Origin: Bog-756 sp963738545
Lineage (GTDB): Bacteria; Actinomycetota; Acidimicrobiia; Acidimicrobiales; RAAP-2
Direction of reading: 5' to 3'
DNA length: 64,000 nucleotides
Assembly (NCBI GenBank): GCA_963738545.1
Contig: CAVTXA010000008.1
Location: forward strand, 1,054,001-1,118,000
Shown: positions 18,433-26,741 of the stretch, in pieces
Numbering within the stretch: the stretch's first letter is position 1
Layout of the letters: each line of letters begins with the position of its first letter
Translations under genes and position numbers: made by a program
The notes under the pieces: generated by a model
Database searches by the model: none
Seen by the model: the letters and a program-made list of their open reading frames with translations, nothing else
Told to the model about the DNA's origin: nothing

Positions 18433-18461
18433 CGGGAGTCCGCACCTCCGGTCGGGCCTGG

Positions 18462-18491
18462 CCCGGACCCTCTCCACCCGGACCCTCTCCA
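18462..18491. repeat. Two-copy 15-bp tandem repeat
   Basis: CCCGGACCCTCTCCA occurs twice in immediate tandem, followed by a third partial CCCGGGCC. It sits in the gap between two converging genes, ending 8 bp from the stop of the minus-strand gene. It may be polymerase-slippage sequence or part of transcription termination. Confidence 0.8.
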
Positions 18492-18499
18492 CCCGGGCC

Positions 18500-19276
18500 T
18501 CACAGCCCGGACCCCGACCAGTTCACGGACGTCGGTGGGGGGGCGGGAGTGCCGACATCGATCTGGATGTCGACGTGGGAGCCGAGGGCGATGGAACGCG
18601 GGTCTCCTCGGAATCGCATCCCGTCGACATAGACGGTGAGCACACCGGTGGCCGGTCCGACCCGGCCGGCGTCGAGCGGCTGACCCCAGATGTCGAAGAA
18701 CTGCCCGAGGGTGTAGGTGGCCGTGGTGGGGGATTCGATGTGGATGACACCGTCCCGGACATGGACGTGGAGCCAGTAGTAACACCGGCTGGCTTCATCG
18801 AACGGTCCGGCGGCGGTCGGCTGGGCCACCGGCTCGACGATGCCCACTCCGGCGGGGAGGGCCCGGGCCTGGCCGTTCACGTAGACAGCCAGATGGGTGT
18901 GGACGTGGTAGGCGACTTGCTCGGCAGCGTCGCACTGGACGCCGTCGACCGCTCCGCCCATGGCCGGGGTGGAGGCCGGTGCCAGCAACGGTCCCGTCTC
19001 CAGGGGAATTCCTTCCGGACCGAGGGAACCCGAGGAGGCCGATGCCGCCGAGAGCGATGGGACGCCGGTCGACCGACCGACGAGCAGCAGGATCACGGCG
19101 ACGACGCCGACGACGAGTGCCCCGGTGGCGACCATGGCCGTGCGCCGACGGCGCCTCGGGCCGGGAGGAGGTGCCGCGGCGGGCCGGGGGCCCGGGGCGT
19201 GCGCCGTGCGGTGGGATCCGGTGGCGGCGGGGGACCGGTGGGGTTGGGGACGGTTGGGTCTGCGGTAATGGGACAC
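18500..19276 (-). CDS. Membrane-anchored protein with His-rich HVHTHL/HVHV motifs, function unknown
   Basis: A basic Pro/Arg-rich cytoplasmic N-terminus (about 45 residues) is followed by one membrane span (MVATGALVVGVVAVILLLVG). An extracellular domain contains YHVHTHLAVYVNGQARALP, CYYWLHVHVRDGVIHIESP, TLGQFFDIWGQPL and TVYVDGMRFRGDPRSI. Two cysteines bracket the first His cluster. The His-x-His patterns suggest metal binding. Proteins with this pattern occur in actinobacteria and other phyla without a named function. A copper or other metal role is only inference. Confidence 0.75.
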   Translation of the reverse strand: MSHYRRPNRPQPHRSPAATGSHRTAHAPGPRPAAAPPPGPRRRRRTAMVATGALVVGVVAVILLLVGRSTGVPSLSAASASSGSLGPEGIPLETGPLLAPASTPAMGGAVDGVQCDAAEQVAYHVHTHLAVYVNGQARALPAGVGIVEPVAQPTAAGPFDEASRCYYWLHVHVRDGVIHIESPTTATYTLGQFFDIWGQPLDAGRVGPATGVLTVYVDGMRFRGDPRSIALGSHVDIQIDVGTPAPPPTSVNWSGSGL

Positions 19277-19423
19277 GGGGACTCCAGAGAAAAGGGGCGG
19301 CCGGCCGGGGCTCGGCTCGCCGTGGGATGGTCAGGCGCAGGGGACGGGTCGACGTCTGGTCGACCGCGGTGGGGTACGAGCGACCGGGCGACCGGTCCCG
19401 TGGGGATCAGTCGGCGTGTCCGC

Positions 19424-19786
19424 TCAGATGGTGCCGAGACCAGCCTGTGGAGGATGCATGAGGGCAGGGATGAAACCCGAAGGCAGGCGACCGACGGGCC
19501 GACGGCGTCGCACCCGGGTCTGACCGACGGCGACCATGACCGCGCCCACCAGGATGCCGATCAGGGCCAGGATCGGGCTGCTCCCGCTGGACGGCTGTGG
19601 GACGACCGGATGGCACTGCGCGGCGCCGGGAAGACAGACCCCCGAGATGGGGGTGACGAGAGAGGAGGACGAAGGACCCGGGGCGCCGGCGGCGTGGTAC
19701 GCGCCGAAGGCGGGGGCGAGAGCCATCACGACCGACGCCAGGGCAAGGATCGCCACCCCCAGGCCCACCAGCAGTCGCTGACGCAT
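19424..19786 (-). CDS. Small membrane protein, function unknown
   Basis: The ATG at 19786 begins MRQRLLVGLGVAILALASVV, a first span or uncleaved signal. An external loop with two cysteines (SGVCLPGAAQCHPVV) follows, then a second span (SPILALIGILVGAVMVAVG) and a basic cytoplasmic tail. About 120 residues. It lies downstream of a short gap from the plus-strand DinB-like gene (divergent). No family recognised. Confidence 0.55.
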   Translation of the reverse strand: MRQRLLVGLGVAILALASVVMALAPAFGAYHAAGAPGPSSSSLVTPISGVCLPGAAQCHPVVPQPSSGSSPILALIGILVGAVMVAVGQTRVRRRRPVGRLPSGFIPALMHPPQAGLGTI

Positions 19787-19871
19787 CACGCCACGGTACC
19801 CGTCCGGACCCGGTCGACGGTGGTCGCCCGGGTCCGGACGGCGGGAGGACCGCCCGTGGCACAATCCCCCG

Positions 19872-20378
19872 ATGGGGAGTTGGGGAGCGACCGTCTACGG
19901 CCAACCCTGTCGCGGGTGCGGCTTCGACTGGGCGACGACGTCGGATGAGGCCCGGGCCTTGGTGGCCGGTCTCCCCCCGAGCTACGTGGCGTTGCTCGGC
20001 CCGGCCACAGGATGGGAGCGCCATCCCGACCTGGCGTGGACCGTCGCCGAGTACGTGTGTCACGTGGCCGACAATCTCCGTATCTGGGCCGAACGGCTGA
20101 TGGGCGTCGCCCGAGGTGGTCCAGCGCGGGTGGGTGGTTACGACGAGACCGCGCTGGCCCAGGCCCGCAACTACCCGAGCATCCCGTTGGCGGCGGCGCT
20201 GTGGTCGCTCGGCCGCTCCGTCACCGATTGGTTGGACGCCGTGGACCGGGCCGACTCCACCGGAGTGGTGCTGATCCATCCCGACCGAGGCGGGCAGACA
20301 CTGGCCGAGGTGATGGCGTCCAACGCCCACGACGGCGTGCACCACCGGTGGGACATCGAGCGATCCCTCGTCCGCTGA
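19872..20378 (+). CDS. DinB/maleylpyruvate isomerase-fold protein with N-terminal Cys pair
   Basis: The 168-residue protein has the four-helix DinB-type fold pattern: TVAEYVCHVADNLRIW with one metal-binding histidine and SNAHDGVHHRWDIERSL with the others. Members include mycothiol- or bacillithiol-dependent transferases. A CxxC motif (QPCRGCGFDW) near residue 13 precedes the domain, unusual for the family, and may bind zinc or be a redox pair. Mycothiol use would fit an actinomycete, but the activity is not established. Confidence 0.8.
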   Translation: MGSWGATVYGQPCRGCGFDWATTSDEARALVAGLPPSYVALLGPATGWERHPDLAWTVAEYVCHVADNLRIWAERLMGVARGGPARVGGYDETALAQARNYPSIPLAAALWSLGRSVTDWLDAVDRADSTGVVLIHPDRGGQTLAEVMASNAHDGVHHRWDIERSLVR

Positions 20379-20442
20379 CCGCGTCGCGAATGCGGGGGTC
20401 ACCGTGGTCCGGCGTCGACCAGAGGGACCGGTTCCGCATCGT

Positions 20443-21315
20443 TCAGCGCAGCTGGGCCAGGCCCTCGACGGCAATCCGCTCGAAGACGTCCGGATCCGTG
20501 GCGAACACCGAGTCGGGGACGGGCCAGTGGACCACCACGTCGGTGATCCCCAGCTCCTGATACCTCCCGGCCCACTCCACGAAGGCCCCCACGGACGCCA
20601 GGGGCCGCTCCGCCGTCAGTCCCTGGAGCAGGACCTTGTCGATCGACGCGTAAGGCCGCCCGGCCTCGGTGCAGGCGGCTTCGAGGCGCTCCATCTGCTC
20701 CGAGACGGCGTGGTGGGCATCCTTCCCGCCGTGGGGGTCTCCGTAGGTGACCCAGCCCGATCCGAACCGGGCCGCCAGGCCGAGTCCACGGGGTCCGGTG
20801 GCGGCCACCAGGAACGGCATCCTCGGTTCCTGGACGCAGGCCGGGACGGTCCGGGCCTCGACCGCCGAGTAGTACGGGCCCTCGACGGTGGTGGAGGGGT
20901 GGGTGAGCAGTTCGTCCAGCAGCGTCACGAACTCATCGAAGCGGTCGGCCCGCTGGCGGGGTGACCACAACTCCTGCCCGAGCGCGGTGGCGTCGAATCC
21001 TGTCCCTCCGGCCCCGACGCCGACGGTGAGCCGTCCCCCCGAGAGGTGGTCCAGGGACAGCAGCTCCTTGGCCAGGGTCACCGGGTGCCGGAAGTTGGGG
21101 GAGGCCACCAGGGTGCCGATCCTCAGCCGCTCGGTCACGGTGGCCGCGGCGGCCAGGGTGGGAACGGCGGCGAACCAGGGGCGGTCACGGAAGGTCTGCC
21201 AGGTCAGGTGGTCGTAGGTATACCCGGCGTAGAAGCCGAGCCGCTCGGCACGGCGCCAGATGTCCCGACCCTCGGCCCACTCGTAGATGGGCAGGATCAC
21301 CGTGCTCAGCCGCAT
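20443..21315 (-). CDS. Luciferase-like (probably F420-dependent) oxidoreductase
   Basis: The ATG at 21315 gives 290 residues in a TIM-barrel LLM-family protein: ERLGFYAGYTYDHLTW, ERLRIGTLVASPNFRHPVTLAKELLSLDHLSGGRLTVGVGAG and the GPRGLGLAARFGSGWVTYG segment. These are typical of F420-dependent actinobacterial members. The reaction (hydride transfer or monooxygenation) cannot be assigned. It lies 25 bp after the flavin monooxygenase gene in the same direction, suggesting an operon. Confidence 0.88.
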   Translation of the reverse strand: MRLSTVILPIYEWAEGRDIWRRAERLGFYAGYTYDHLTWQTFRDRPWFAAVPTLAAAATVTERLRIGTLVASPNFRHPVTLAKELLSLDHLSGGRLTVGVGAGGTGFDATALGQELWSPRQRADRFDEFVTLLDELLTHPSTTVEGPYYSAVEARTVPACVQEPRMPFLVAATGPRGLGLAARFGSGWVTYGDPHGGKDAHHAVSEQMERLEAACTEAGRPYASIDKVLLQGLTAERPLASVGAFVEWAGRYQELGITDVVVHWPVPDSVFATDPDVFERIAVEGLAQLR

Positions 21316-21340
21316 GACGGGGAAGTTAGCGGAGCTCCGG

Positions 21341-22954
21341 TCAGGTTCCCGGCACGCCGGACAGGATGAATCCCTCGTAGCCCTTGGCCGCCACCGCGTC
21401 ACACTGCTCCACGTAGGGAGGGAAGCCCACCAGGGGCATGAACACCCGGGGCTTCCCGGGCACGTTCGCCCCGAGGTACCACGAGTTGCAGGAGGGGAAC
21501 AGGGTGAAGCCGGCGATGTCGTTGACGTGGGCCACCCATGCGTCCTGGGCGCCGGTCTCGGCCTCGATGGTCTGCTGATCGTGGAGGCGCAGATAGTCGA
21601 GGCAGGAGGCGATCCAGTCCACGTGGTGCTCGATCGACACCACCATGTTGGTCAGCACGGAGGGACTGCCCGGACCCGTCACGGTGAACAGGTTGGGGAA
21701 ACCGGCCACGGCCAGCCCGAGGTAGGTACTGGGCCCCTCCGACCATGCCTCCTCCAGACTCCGGCCACCGCGCCCCCGGATGTCGATGCGGGACAGCGCG
21801 CCGGTCATGGCGTCGAAGCCGGTGGCGAAGACCAGGCAGTCGAGCTTGACGATCCGGTCCCCGACCCGGGGACCCCGGGGGGTGATCTCCTCAATGGGCG
21901 ACTCACTCACGTCGATGAGCTCCACATTGTCCCGGTTGAAGGTCTCGTAGTAGCCGGTGTCCACGCACAGGCGCTTGCACCCGATAACCGTCGAGGGCAT
22001 CAGCCGCTCGGCCACCTCGACGTCGACCACGACCTGGCGGATCTTGGCCCGCACGAAGTCAGCCGCCGTGGCGTTGGCCGCGCCGTCCAGCAACAGGTCG
22101 TTGAACGCTCCCAAGAAGGGCAGGCCGCCGTGCTCCCAACGCTCGTCGAAGACCCGGGTCCGCTCATCGGGCCCGGCGCCGAGCGCCGATGCGTCGTTGA
22201 GAGGCTGACGGGAGCCGAGGGCGAAGACCTGCTGGCGGTTCTCACGGCGGAAGGTGGCATAGTCGGCCTTCACGGCCCGTTGCTCGTCCTCGTCGAGCGG
22301 GTGGTTGTGGGCGGGCACCGAGTAGGCCGGCGTCCGCTGGAACACCACCACCTGTCGGGCCTGGCGGGCGATGACCGGGATCGACTGGATCCCCGACGAG
22401 CCCGTGCCGATGACCCCGACCCGCTGACCGGTGAAGTCGACAGCGTGATGGGGCCACCTGCCAGTGTGAAAGGTGCTCCCCTCGAACCGGTCGAGCCCGG
22501 GGAAGGCCGGGGTGTTGGTCGATGACAGGCATCCGGTGGCCATGACCACGAACCGAGCGGACCACGCGCCGCCGCCGTCGGATCCGATCTCCCAGCGGTC
22601 AGTGGTCTCGTCGAAGACCGCCCGATGCACCCGGGTGTCGAACTGAATGTCCCGCCTGAGATCGAACCGGTCGGCCACATGCTCGAGGTAGGCGAGGATC
22701 TCAGCCTGACCGGCGTACCGCTCGGTCCACTCCCACTCCTGTTGGAGCTCGTCGGAGAACTGGTAGGAGTACTCGAGGCTCTCCACATCACAGCGGGCGC
22801 CCGGGTAGCGGTTCCAGTACCAGGTGCCGCCGACGCCGCCACCGGCCTCCAGCACCACGGCCGTCATGCCGAGGGCCCGGGCCCGGTACAACATGTACAG
22901 CCCGGCGAATCCCGCGCCGACGATGACCACGTCGCACTCATTGGTTTCGGTCAT
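21341..22954 (-). CDS. Baeyer-Villiger-type flavin monooxygenase
   Basis: The ATG at 22954 (MTETNECDVVIVGAGFAGLY) begins with the FAD-binding GxGxxG. The second dinucleotide motif VGVIGTGSSGIQSIP binds NADPH. Between them is the class-I Baeyer-Villiger fingerprint FEGSTFHTGRWPH. At 537 residues it matches cyclohexanone or phenylacetone monooxygenase length. It inserts oxygen next to a ketone using O2 and NADPH; substrate unknown. It heads a minus-strand pair with the luciferase-like gene. Confidence 0.93.
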   Translation of the reverse strand: MTETNECDVVIVGAGFAGLYMLYRARALGMTAVVLEAGGGVGGTWYWNRYPGARCDVESLEYSYQFSDELQQEWEWTERYAGQAEILAYLEHVADRFDLRRDIQFDTRVHRAVFDETTDRWEIGSDGGGAWSARFVVMATGCLSSTNTPAFPGLDRFEGSTFHTGRWPHHAVDFTGQRVGVIGTGSSGIQSIPVIARQARQVVVFQRTPAYSVPAHNHPLDEDEQRAVKADYATFRRENRQQVFALGSRQPLNDASALGAGPDERTRVFDERWEHGGLPFLGAFNDLLLDGAANATAADFVRAKIRQVVVDVEVAERLMPSTVIGCKRLCVDTGYYETFNRDNVELIDVSESPIEEITPRGPRVGDRIVKLDCLVFATGFDAMTGALSRIDIRGRGGRSLEEAWSEGPSTYLGLAVAGFPNLFTVTGPGSPSVLTNMVVSIEHHVDWIASCLDYLRLHDQQTIEAETGAQDAWVAHVNDIAGFTLFPSCNSWYLGANVPGKPRVFMPLVGFPPYVEQCDAVAAKGYEGFILSGVPGT

Positions 22955-22994
22955 CCCGCCCGCCTTGATTCCGCTCCCTCGAGCTGCTCGGGTA

Positions 22995-23447
22995 CTACTC
23001 GCCGGGAAGGCCGCCGCCCGACCGGGGAATGGCACTCCCGGTGCCGCCGTCGCCGGGGGCCGGAACCGGGGCCGGAGGTGGAGGCGGACTGGCCGTGGGC
23101 ACCGATGGGGGTGGGGGATGGCCCCCGACCGGCGCATCGGGGGCGACGGACTGGGGCACCGCGCCGGCCGCCGGTACGGGGGGTGCATCGGGCGTGACGG
23201 TCACCGGGGTCCCCGCCGCCTCGAGCGCATCGAGCTGGGCCATGAGCTCGGCCACCTTGGCCTCACCGTCGGGTTGATTGCGGTCCCGCTCGCCCAAGAA
23301 GACGTAGGCACCGAGCTCCCGCAGGAGATGGTCGGCCTGTTTGCCCGACTGCATCTCGGCCAGCTTCGTCTGGCCCTGTTGCACGCTGGTCTGGGCCTTG
23401 TCGGCCAGCACCGTGGCCTGGGCTTTGACCTTGTCCATGAATCCCAT
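22995..23447 (-). CDS. Short coiled-coil/Pro-rich protein, function unknown
   Basis: The ATG at 23447 (MGFMDKVKAQATVLADKAQT) follows a GGAGG site. The first 85 residues are charged helix (coiled-coil-like, SVQQGQTKLAEMQSGKQADH); the last 55 are Pro/Ala-rich and disordered. Actinobacteria carry many similar short proteins with a helical N-terminus and Pro-rich tail, none well characterised. Confidence 0.7.
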   Translation of the reverse strand: MGFMDKVKAQATVLADKAQTSVQQGQTKLAEMQSGKQADHLLRELGAYVFLGERDRNQPDGEAKVAELMAQLDALEAAGTPVTVTPDAPPVPAAGAVPQSVAPDAPVGGHPPPPSVPTASPPPPPAPVPAPGDGGTGSAIPRSGGGLPGE

Positions 23448-23668
23448 GAGGTGAGCCTCCTCCACTGAGTTCAGCCGACCCGCTGGGGTCACCGGCCGGC
23501 GCACTGAGTCGTGACTGTTCTACCCCATCTCAGAGGGCCGGACCCGGCGAGGTCGACAGCCCGCTCGGGGAGCACCGACACGCGGTGTCGCCGGGCCGCT
23601 CATGGGGTATCGCCTGCAGGTCGGAGACGAGAGCCGTCCCGGTAGCCTCATCGGACGAGGAGGTCCAG

Positions 23669-24214
23669 ATGCCGAGTGGTCGATTTGTGTTGCGGGTGAC
23701 GGTCGGGGGGCTGATGCTGGGTCACGGACTCCAGAAGCTCAACGGAAGTTTCGGGGGTCCGGGTCTCGAGGCCACCCAGGCCTCCATGGGAGCGCTCGGC
23801 CTGCATCCGGCCAAGCAGCAAGGTCTGGCCGCGGCGCTGAGCGAGACCATCGGTGGTGGCCTCACCGCGGCCGGATTCCTGAGCCCCCTGGGCCCAGCCA
23901 TGATCACCGGCACGATGATCGTGGCCATCAAGAAGGTGCACGCCAAGAACGGCGTCTGGGTGTCCAAGGGGGGCTACGAGTACAACGTCACGCTCATTGC
24001 CGCCGCCCTCTCCTTGGCCACAGCCGGACCCGGGATGCTGTCCCTGGACGGCCTGTTCAGGAAGCAGCGGTCGGGGCTTCGCTGGGGTGTGCTGGCCCTG
24101 GCTATGGGTGTGGGGGGTGCGGCGGCCGCCCTGGCCGTCTCCGACCGGATGCAGCCTGACGAGGTGCCGTCCGACGAGTCCGCGGCAGATCCCTCGGGCA
24201 CCGAGGCCGACTGA
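23669..24214 (+). CDS. DoxX-family membrane protein
   Basis: The 181-residue protein starts at the ATG at 23669 after a GAGGAGG site. It shows the DoxX pattern: RVTVGGLMLGHGLQKL, ALSETIGGGLTAAGFLSPLG, MIVAIKKVHAKNGVW and GGYEYNVTLIAAALSLATAGPG, with four spans. An acidic tail follows a fifth hydrophobic stretch. DoxX proteins act in membrane-linked redox functions such as thiosulfate:quinone oxidoreductase or oxidative-stress complexes; the role here is unknown. Confidence 0.88.
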   Translation: MPSGRFVLRVTVGGLMLGHGLQKLNGSFGGPGLEATQASMGALGLHPAKQQGLAAALSETIGGGLTAAGFLSPLGPAMITGTMIVAIKKVHAKNGVWVSKGGYEYNVTLIAAALSLATAGPGMLSLDGLFRKQRSGLRWGVLALAMGVGGAAAALAVSDRMQPDEVPSDESAADPSGTEAD

Positions 24215-24242
24215 AGGCCATCGAGTCCCCCGGGGCGGACGG

Positions 24243-25166
24243 TCAGGTGTCGGCGGTGAGCTGACGACCGAGCCAGTCGTCGAGTGTGGCGGTATAGCGC
24301 TTGGCCACGGCGGTCTCGGTGAACATCATCACACCGTGGGGTGCGCCGGGGAAGACGTGCAGCTCGGTGGGCACCCCCGCCTGGCCGAGCCGCATGGCGT
24401 AGGCGATGTCCTCGTCGCGGAAGCCGTCTGCTCCGCCCACCGACACGTAGGCCGGCGGTAGCCCGGCGAGGTCCTCGGCCCGGGCCGGAGCGGCGTAGGC
24501 CGGCACCCGGTCGGTGCCGTAGATGTCGCCGAGGTACGACCGCCATCCGAAGGTGTTCGACTCCCGGCTCCAGATGGACAGCCCGTCGAGCTGGCTCGAC
24601 GGTGTGATCTGCCGGTCGTCGAGCATCGGGCAGTCCAGGAGCTGGAACTGCACGGGTACCTCACCGCGGTCCCGGGACACGAGGGCGAGGGCGGCGGCCA
24701 GACCACCACCGGCGCTCACACCGGCGATGCCGATCCGGGCGGGATCCACACCAACTTCCTCGTGGTGGTCGTGGACCCACTGCAGGCCGAGATAGCAGTC
24801 GTCGAGTGGACCCGGATAGGGGGTCTCGGGCGACAGCCGGTACTCGACCGACACGCCGACGCACGCGAACCGCGGGCACCACACGTCGAAACGCGGATCG
24901 TCCATGGTGAAGCTGCCGATGACGTAGCCGCCTCCGTGGATGGAGTAGAGGCAGGGGAGTGGACCCTCGATTCCCCGGGGCCGGTGGACCCGGATGACCA
25001 CGTCGGGGTCTCCGGGAACGACGTGATCGGTTCGCTCGACGGCGTCGGACAGCGGTGTCGGTGGTACCAAGGGAACCGACCGGATGTCGGCGACGTTGTC
25101 GGCACCGATGGCAAAGAAAGGGAAGTCCGCGAGCAGAGGGCCGATCTCGCTGTCAAGCTCCACCAT
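24243..25166 (-). CDS. HSL-family alpha/beta hydrolase (esterase/lipase)
   Basis: The oxyanion motif HGGGYVIGSF, the nucleophile elbow GVSAGGGLAAAL, the late aspartate in VGGADGFRDEDIAYA and histidine in FPGAPHGVMMF identify the hormone-sensitive-lipase group. The ATG at 25166 has GGAGG eight bases upstream; ATGs at 25181 and 25196 are alternatives. The enzyme likely hydrolyses short-chain esters in the cytoplasm. It is divergent from the DUF427 gene. Confidence 0.92.
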   Translation of the reverse strand: MVELDSEIGPLLADFPFFAIGADNVADIRSVPLVPPTPLSDAVERTDHVVPGDPDVVIRVHRPRGIEGPLPCLYSIHGGGYVIGSFTMDDPRFDVWCPRFACVGVSVEYRLSPETPYPGPLDDCYLGLQWVHDHHEEVGVDPARIGIAGVSAGGGLAAALALVSRDRGEVPVQFQLLDCPMLDDRQITPSSQLDGLSIWSRESNTFGWRSYLGDIYGTDRVPAYAAPARAEDLAGLPPAYVSVGGADGFRDEDIAYAMRLGQAGVPTELHVFPGAPHGVMMFTETAVAKRYTATLDDWLGRQLTADT

Positions 25167-25335
25167 GGCCACGACCTCCATCCATCCCTCCCCCAAGGCA
25201 CCTCCGAGGGGACGGGGGCCACCTTACGGTTCCGGTCGGACGGTGTGCAGCACCGTTGCCGTTGGCCAGGTCGTGGTGGCCCGCCGGCGCTGGGGTCCGT
25301 AGCCTGTCCGGAGCGATCATGATGGAGGAACGAGC

Positions 25336-25725
25336 GTGGAACCCTCAGCATTCGTCGAGCGACCCGACTACCGGGTGGACATCCTGGCCCGGCGCAACCG
25401 GATCACTGCGTCGTTCGACGGCGAGGTTCTGGCCGACAGCCGCCGCTGCCTCCTCGTCGACGAGCAGGATCACGGCCTGGTGTTCTACTTCCCAGCGGAA
25501 GACGTGAGGCTGGACCGCCTCGTGCACGACCCGCGCACCAGCCGCTGCCCCTATAAGGGCACCGCCAGCTATCGGAGGCTGGCTGACACGGACACGGACG
25601 TCCTTGTCTGGAGCTATGAGGATCCCTATCCCGAGGTGGCCAGGTTGGCCGGCCACCTGGCCTTCTTCCAGGATGTGGTGCAGGTCAGCGTCGGAACCGC
25701 CGATCCTCCGGTGTCGGGTCGGTGA
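25336..25725 (+). CDS. DUF427-family protein
   Basis: The 129-residue protein has the DUF427 hallmarks VRLDRLVHDPRTSRCPYKGTASY and SYEDPYPEVARLAGHLAFF, and the shape of the family's beta-barrel. Biochemical function is not established. It overlaps the acyl-CoA thioesterase gene by four bases (GTGA), so the two are likely co-expressed. Confidence 0.88.
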   Translation: MEPSAFVERPDYRVDILARRNRITASFDGEVLADSRRCLLVDEQDHGLVFYFPAEDVRLDRLVHDPRTSRCPYKGTASYRRLADTDTDVLVWSYEDPYPEVARLAGHLAFFQDVVQVSVGTADPPVSGR

Positions 25726-26606
25726 GCGGCATGGGCGAGTTCCCACGATCTGAACCGAGCGTCCAGCGGATGCTGGAGGTCTTCGACGTCGAGGCCGACC
25801 CCACCGGTCGGTTCATCGGTGAGGCCGACACGGGGGGCCGGCTGGTGGTGGACGGGAGCCAACTCCTGGGCCAGGCCATCGTGGCCGCGGCCAAGAGCGT
25901 CCCCGGGTACGGTGTCCGCTCCGCCCAGGCGCTGTTCTTCCGCCCCGCCGACGTCCGACGCGACGTGTGGCTCGACGTCGAGGTGACCCACCGGGGTCGC
26001 ACGTTCGCCGCCGCGGCGGTTGCCGTCGGACAGGGGGACCGACGCTGTGCCTCGGTCACCGTTCTGCTCGACGTCGAGCAGCCGGACGTCATCCGGCACA
26101 CCGCCCCACCGCCGGACACGTCGGGACCCGAGGCAGCGACCCCGGTGTCCATGCCCATGGCGGGGCGCGAGGTCCGTCTGGTCGGCCGGGAAGATCCCAA
26201 CGACCCGGACGCGATCGGTCCGCCCGAACTCGACGCCTGGGTGCGCTACGAGCCCGTTCCTACTCGGCCGGAACTGGCCAGGGCGCTCATCGCCCACTTC
26301 ACCGGCCACTTGTCCATCTCGACCACGATGCGCCCCCACGGGGGGGTGGGCACGGCCATGGCCCACGAGACCCTTTCCACGGCGGTTATTGGGATCGGCG
26401 TCACCTTCCACGAGCCGGTGGCGTGGCGTGGGTCGCTTCGCTACCACCACGAGAGTGTCTACGCCGGGAGCGGCCTGTCCCTGGTCCGCGGTCAGGTGTT
26501 CACCGAGGACGGGACGCTGATCGCATCCTTTTCCCAGGACGGCATGATCCGATCGTTCCAGCCGGACGACGGTTCCGGGTCGCGGGGTGCCGATGAACGG
26601 CTGTGA
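25722..26606 (+). CDS. Acyl-CoA thioesterase II (TesB-like double hotdog)
   Basis: The 294-residue protein has two hotdog halves. N-terminal VDGSQLLGQAIVAAAKSVPG and VRSAQALFFRPADVRRDVWLDV, and C-terminal TAVIGIGVTFHEPVAWRGSL with SLVRGQVFTEDGTLIASFSQDGMIR, match TesB. The conserved catalytic aspartate/threonine/glutamine region corresponds to HETLSTA and SFSQDG. It hydrolyses acyl-CoA to free acid and CoA. Confidence 0.88.
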   Translation: MSGMGEFPRSEPSVQRMLEVFDVEADPTGRFIGEADTGGRLVVDGSQLLGQAIVAAAKSVPGYGVRSAQALFFRPADVRRDVWLDVEVTHRGRTFAAAAVAVGQGDRRCASVTVLLDVEQPDVIRHTAPPPDTSGPEAATPVSMPMAGREVRLVGREDPNDPDAIGPPELDAWVRYEPVPTRPELARALIAHFTGHLSISTTMRPHGGVGTAMAHETLSTAVIGIGVTFHEPVAWRGSLRYHHESVYAGSGLSLVRGQVFTEDGTLIASFSQDGMIRSFQPDDGSGSRGADERL

Positions 26607-26741
26607 GCGGGACTCGGCGGATTGGGACCCTCTGGACGGCGGCGAACATCAGAGCGCAACCGGGCGTCGTCTCTCGTGCCGCGGTAGCCACCGCCGTACC
26701 CCCGTGCGGCCCTCGGGACTGGACGACGCCGAGGGTGCCCT

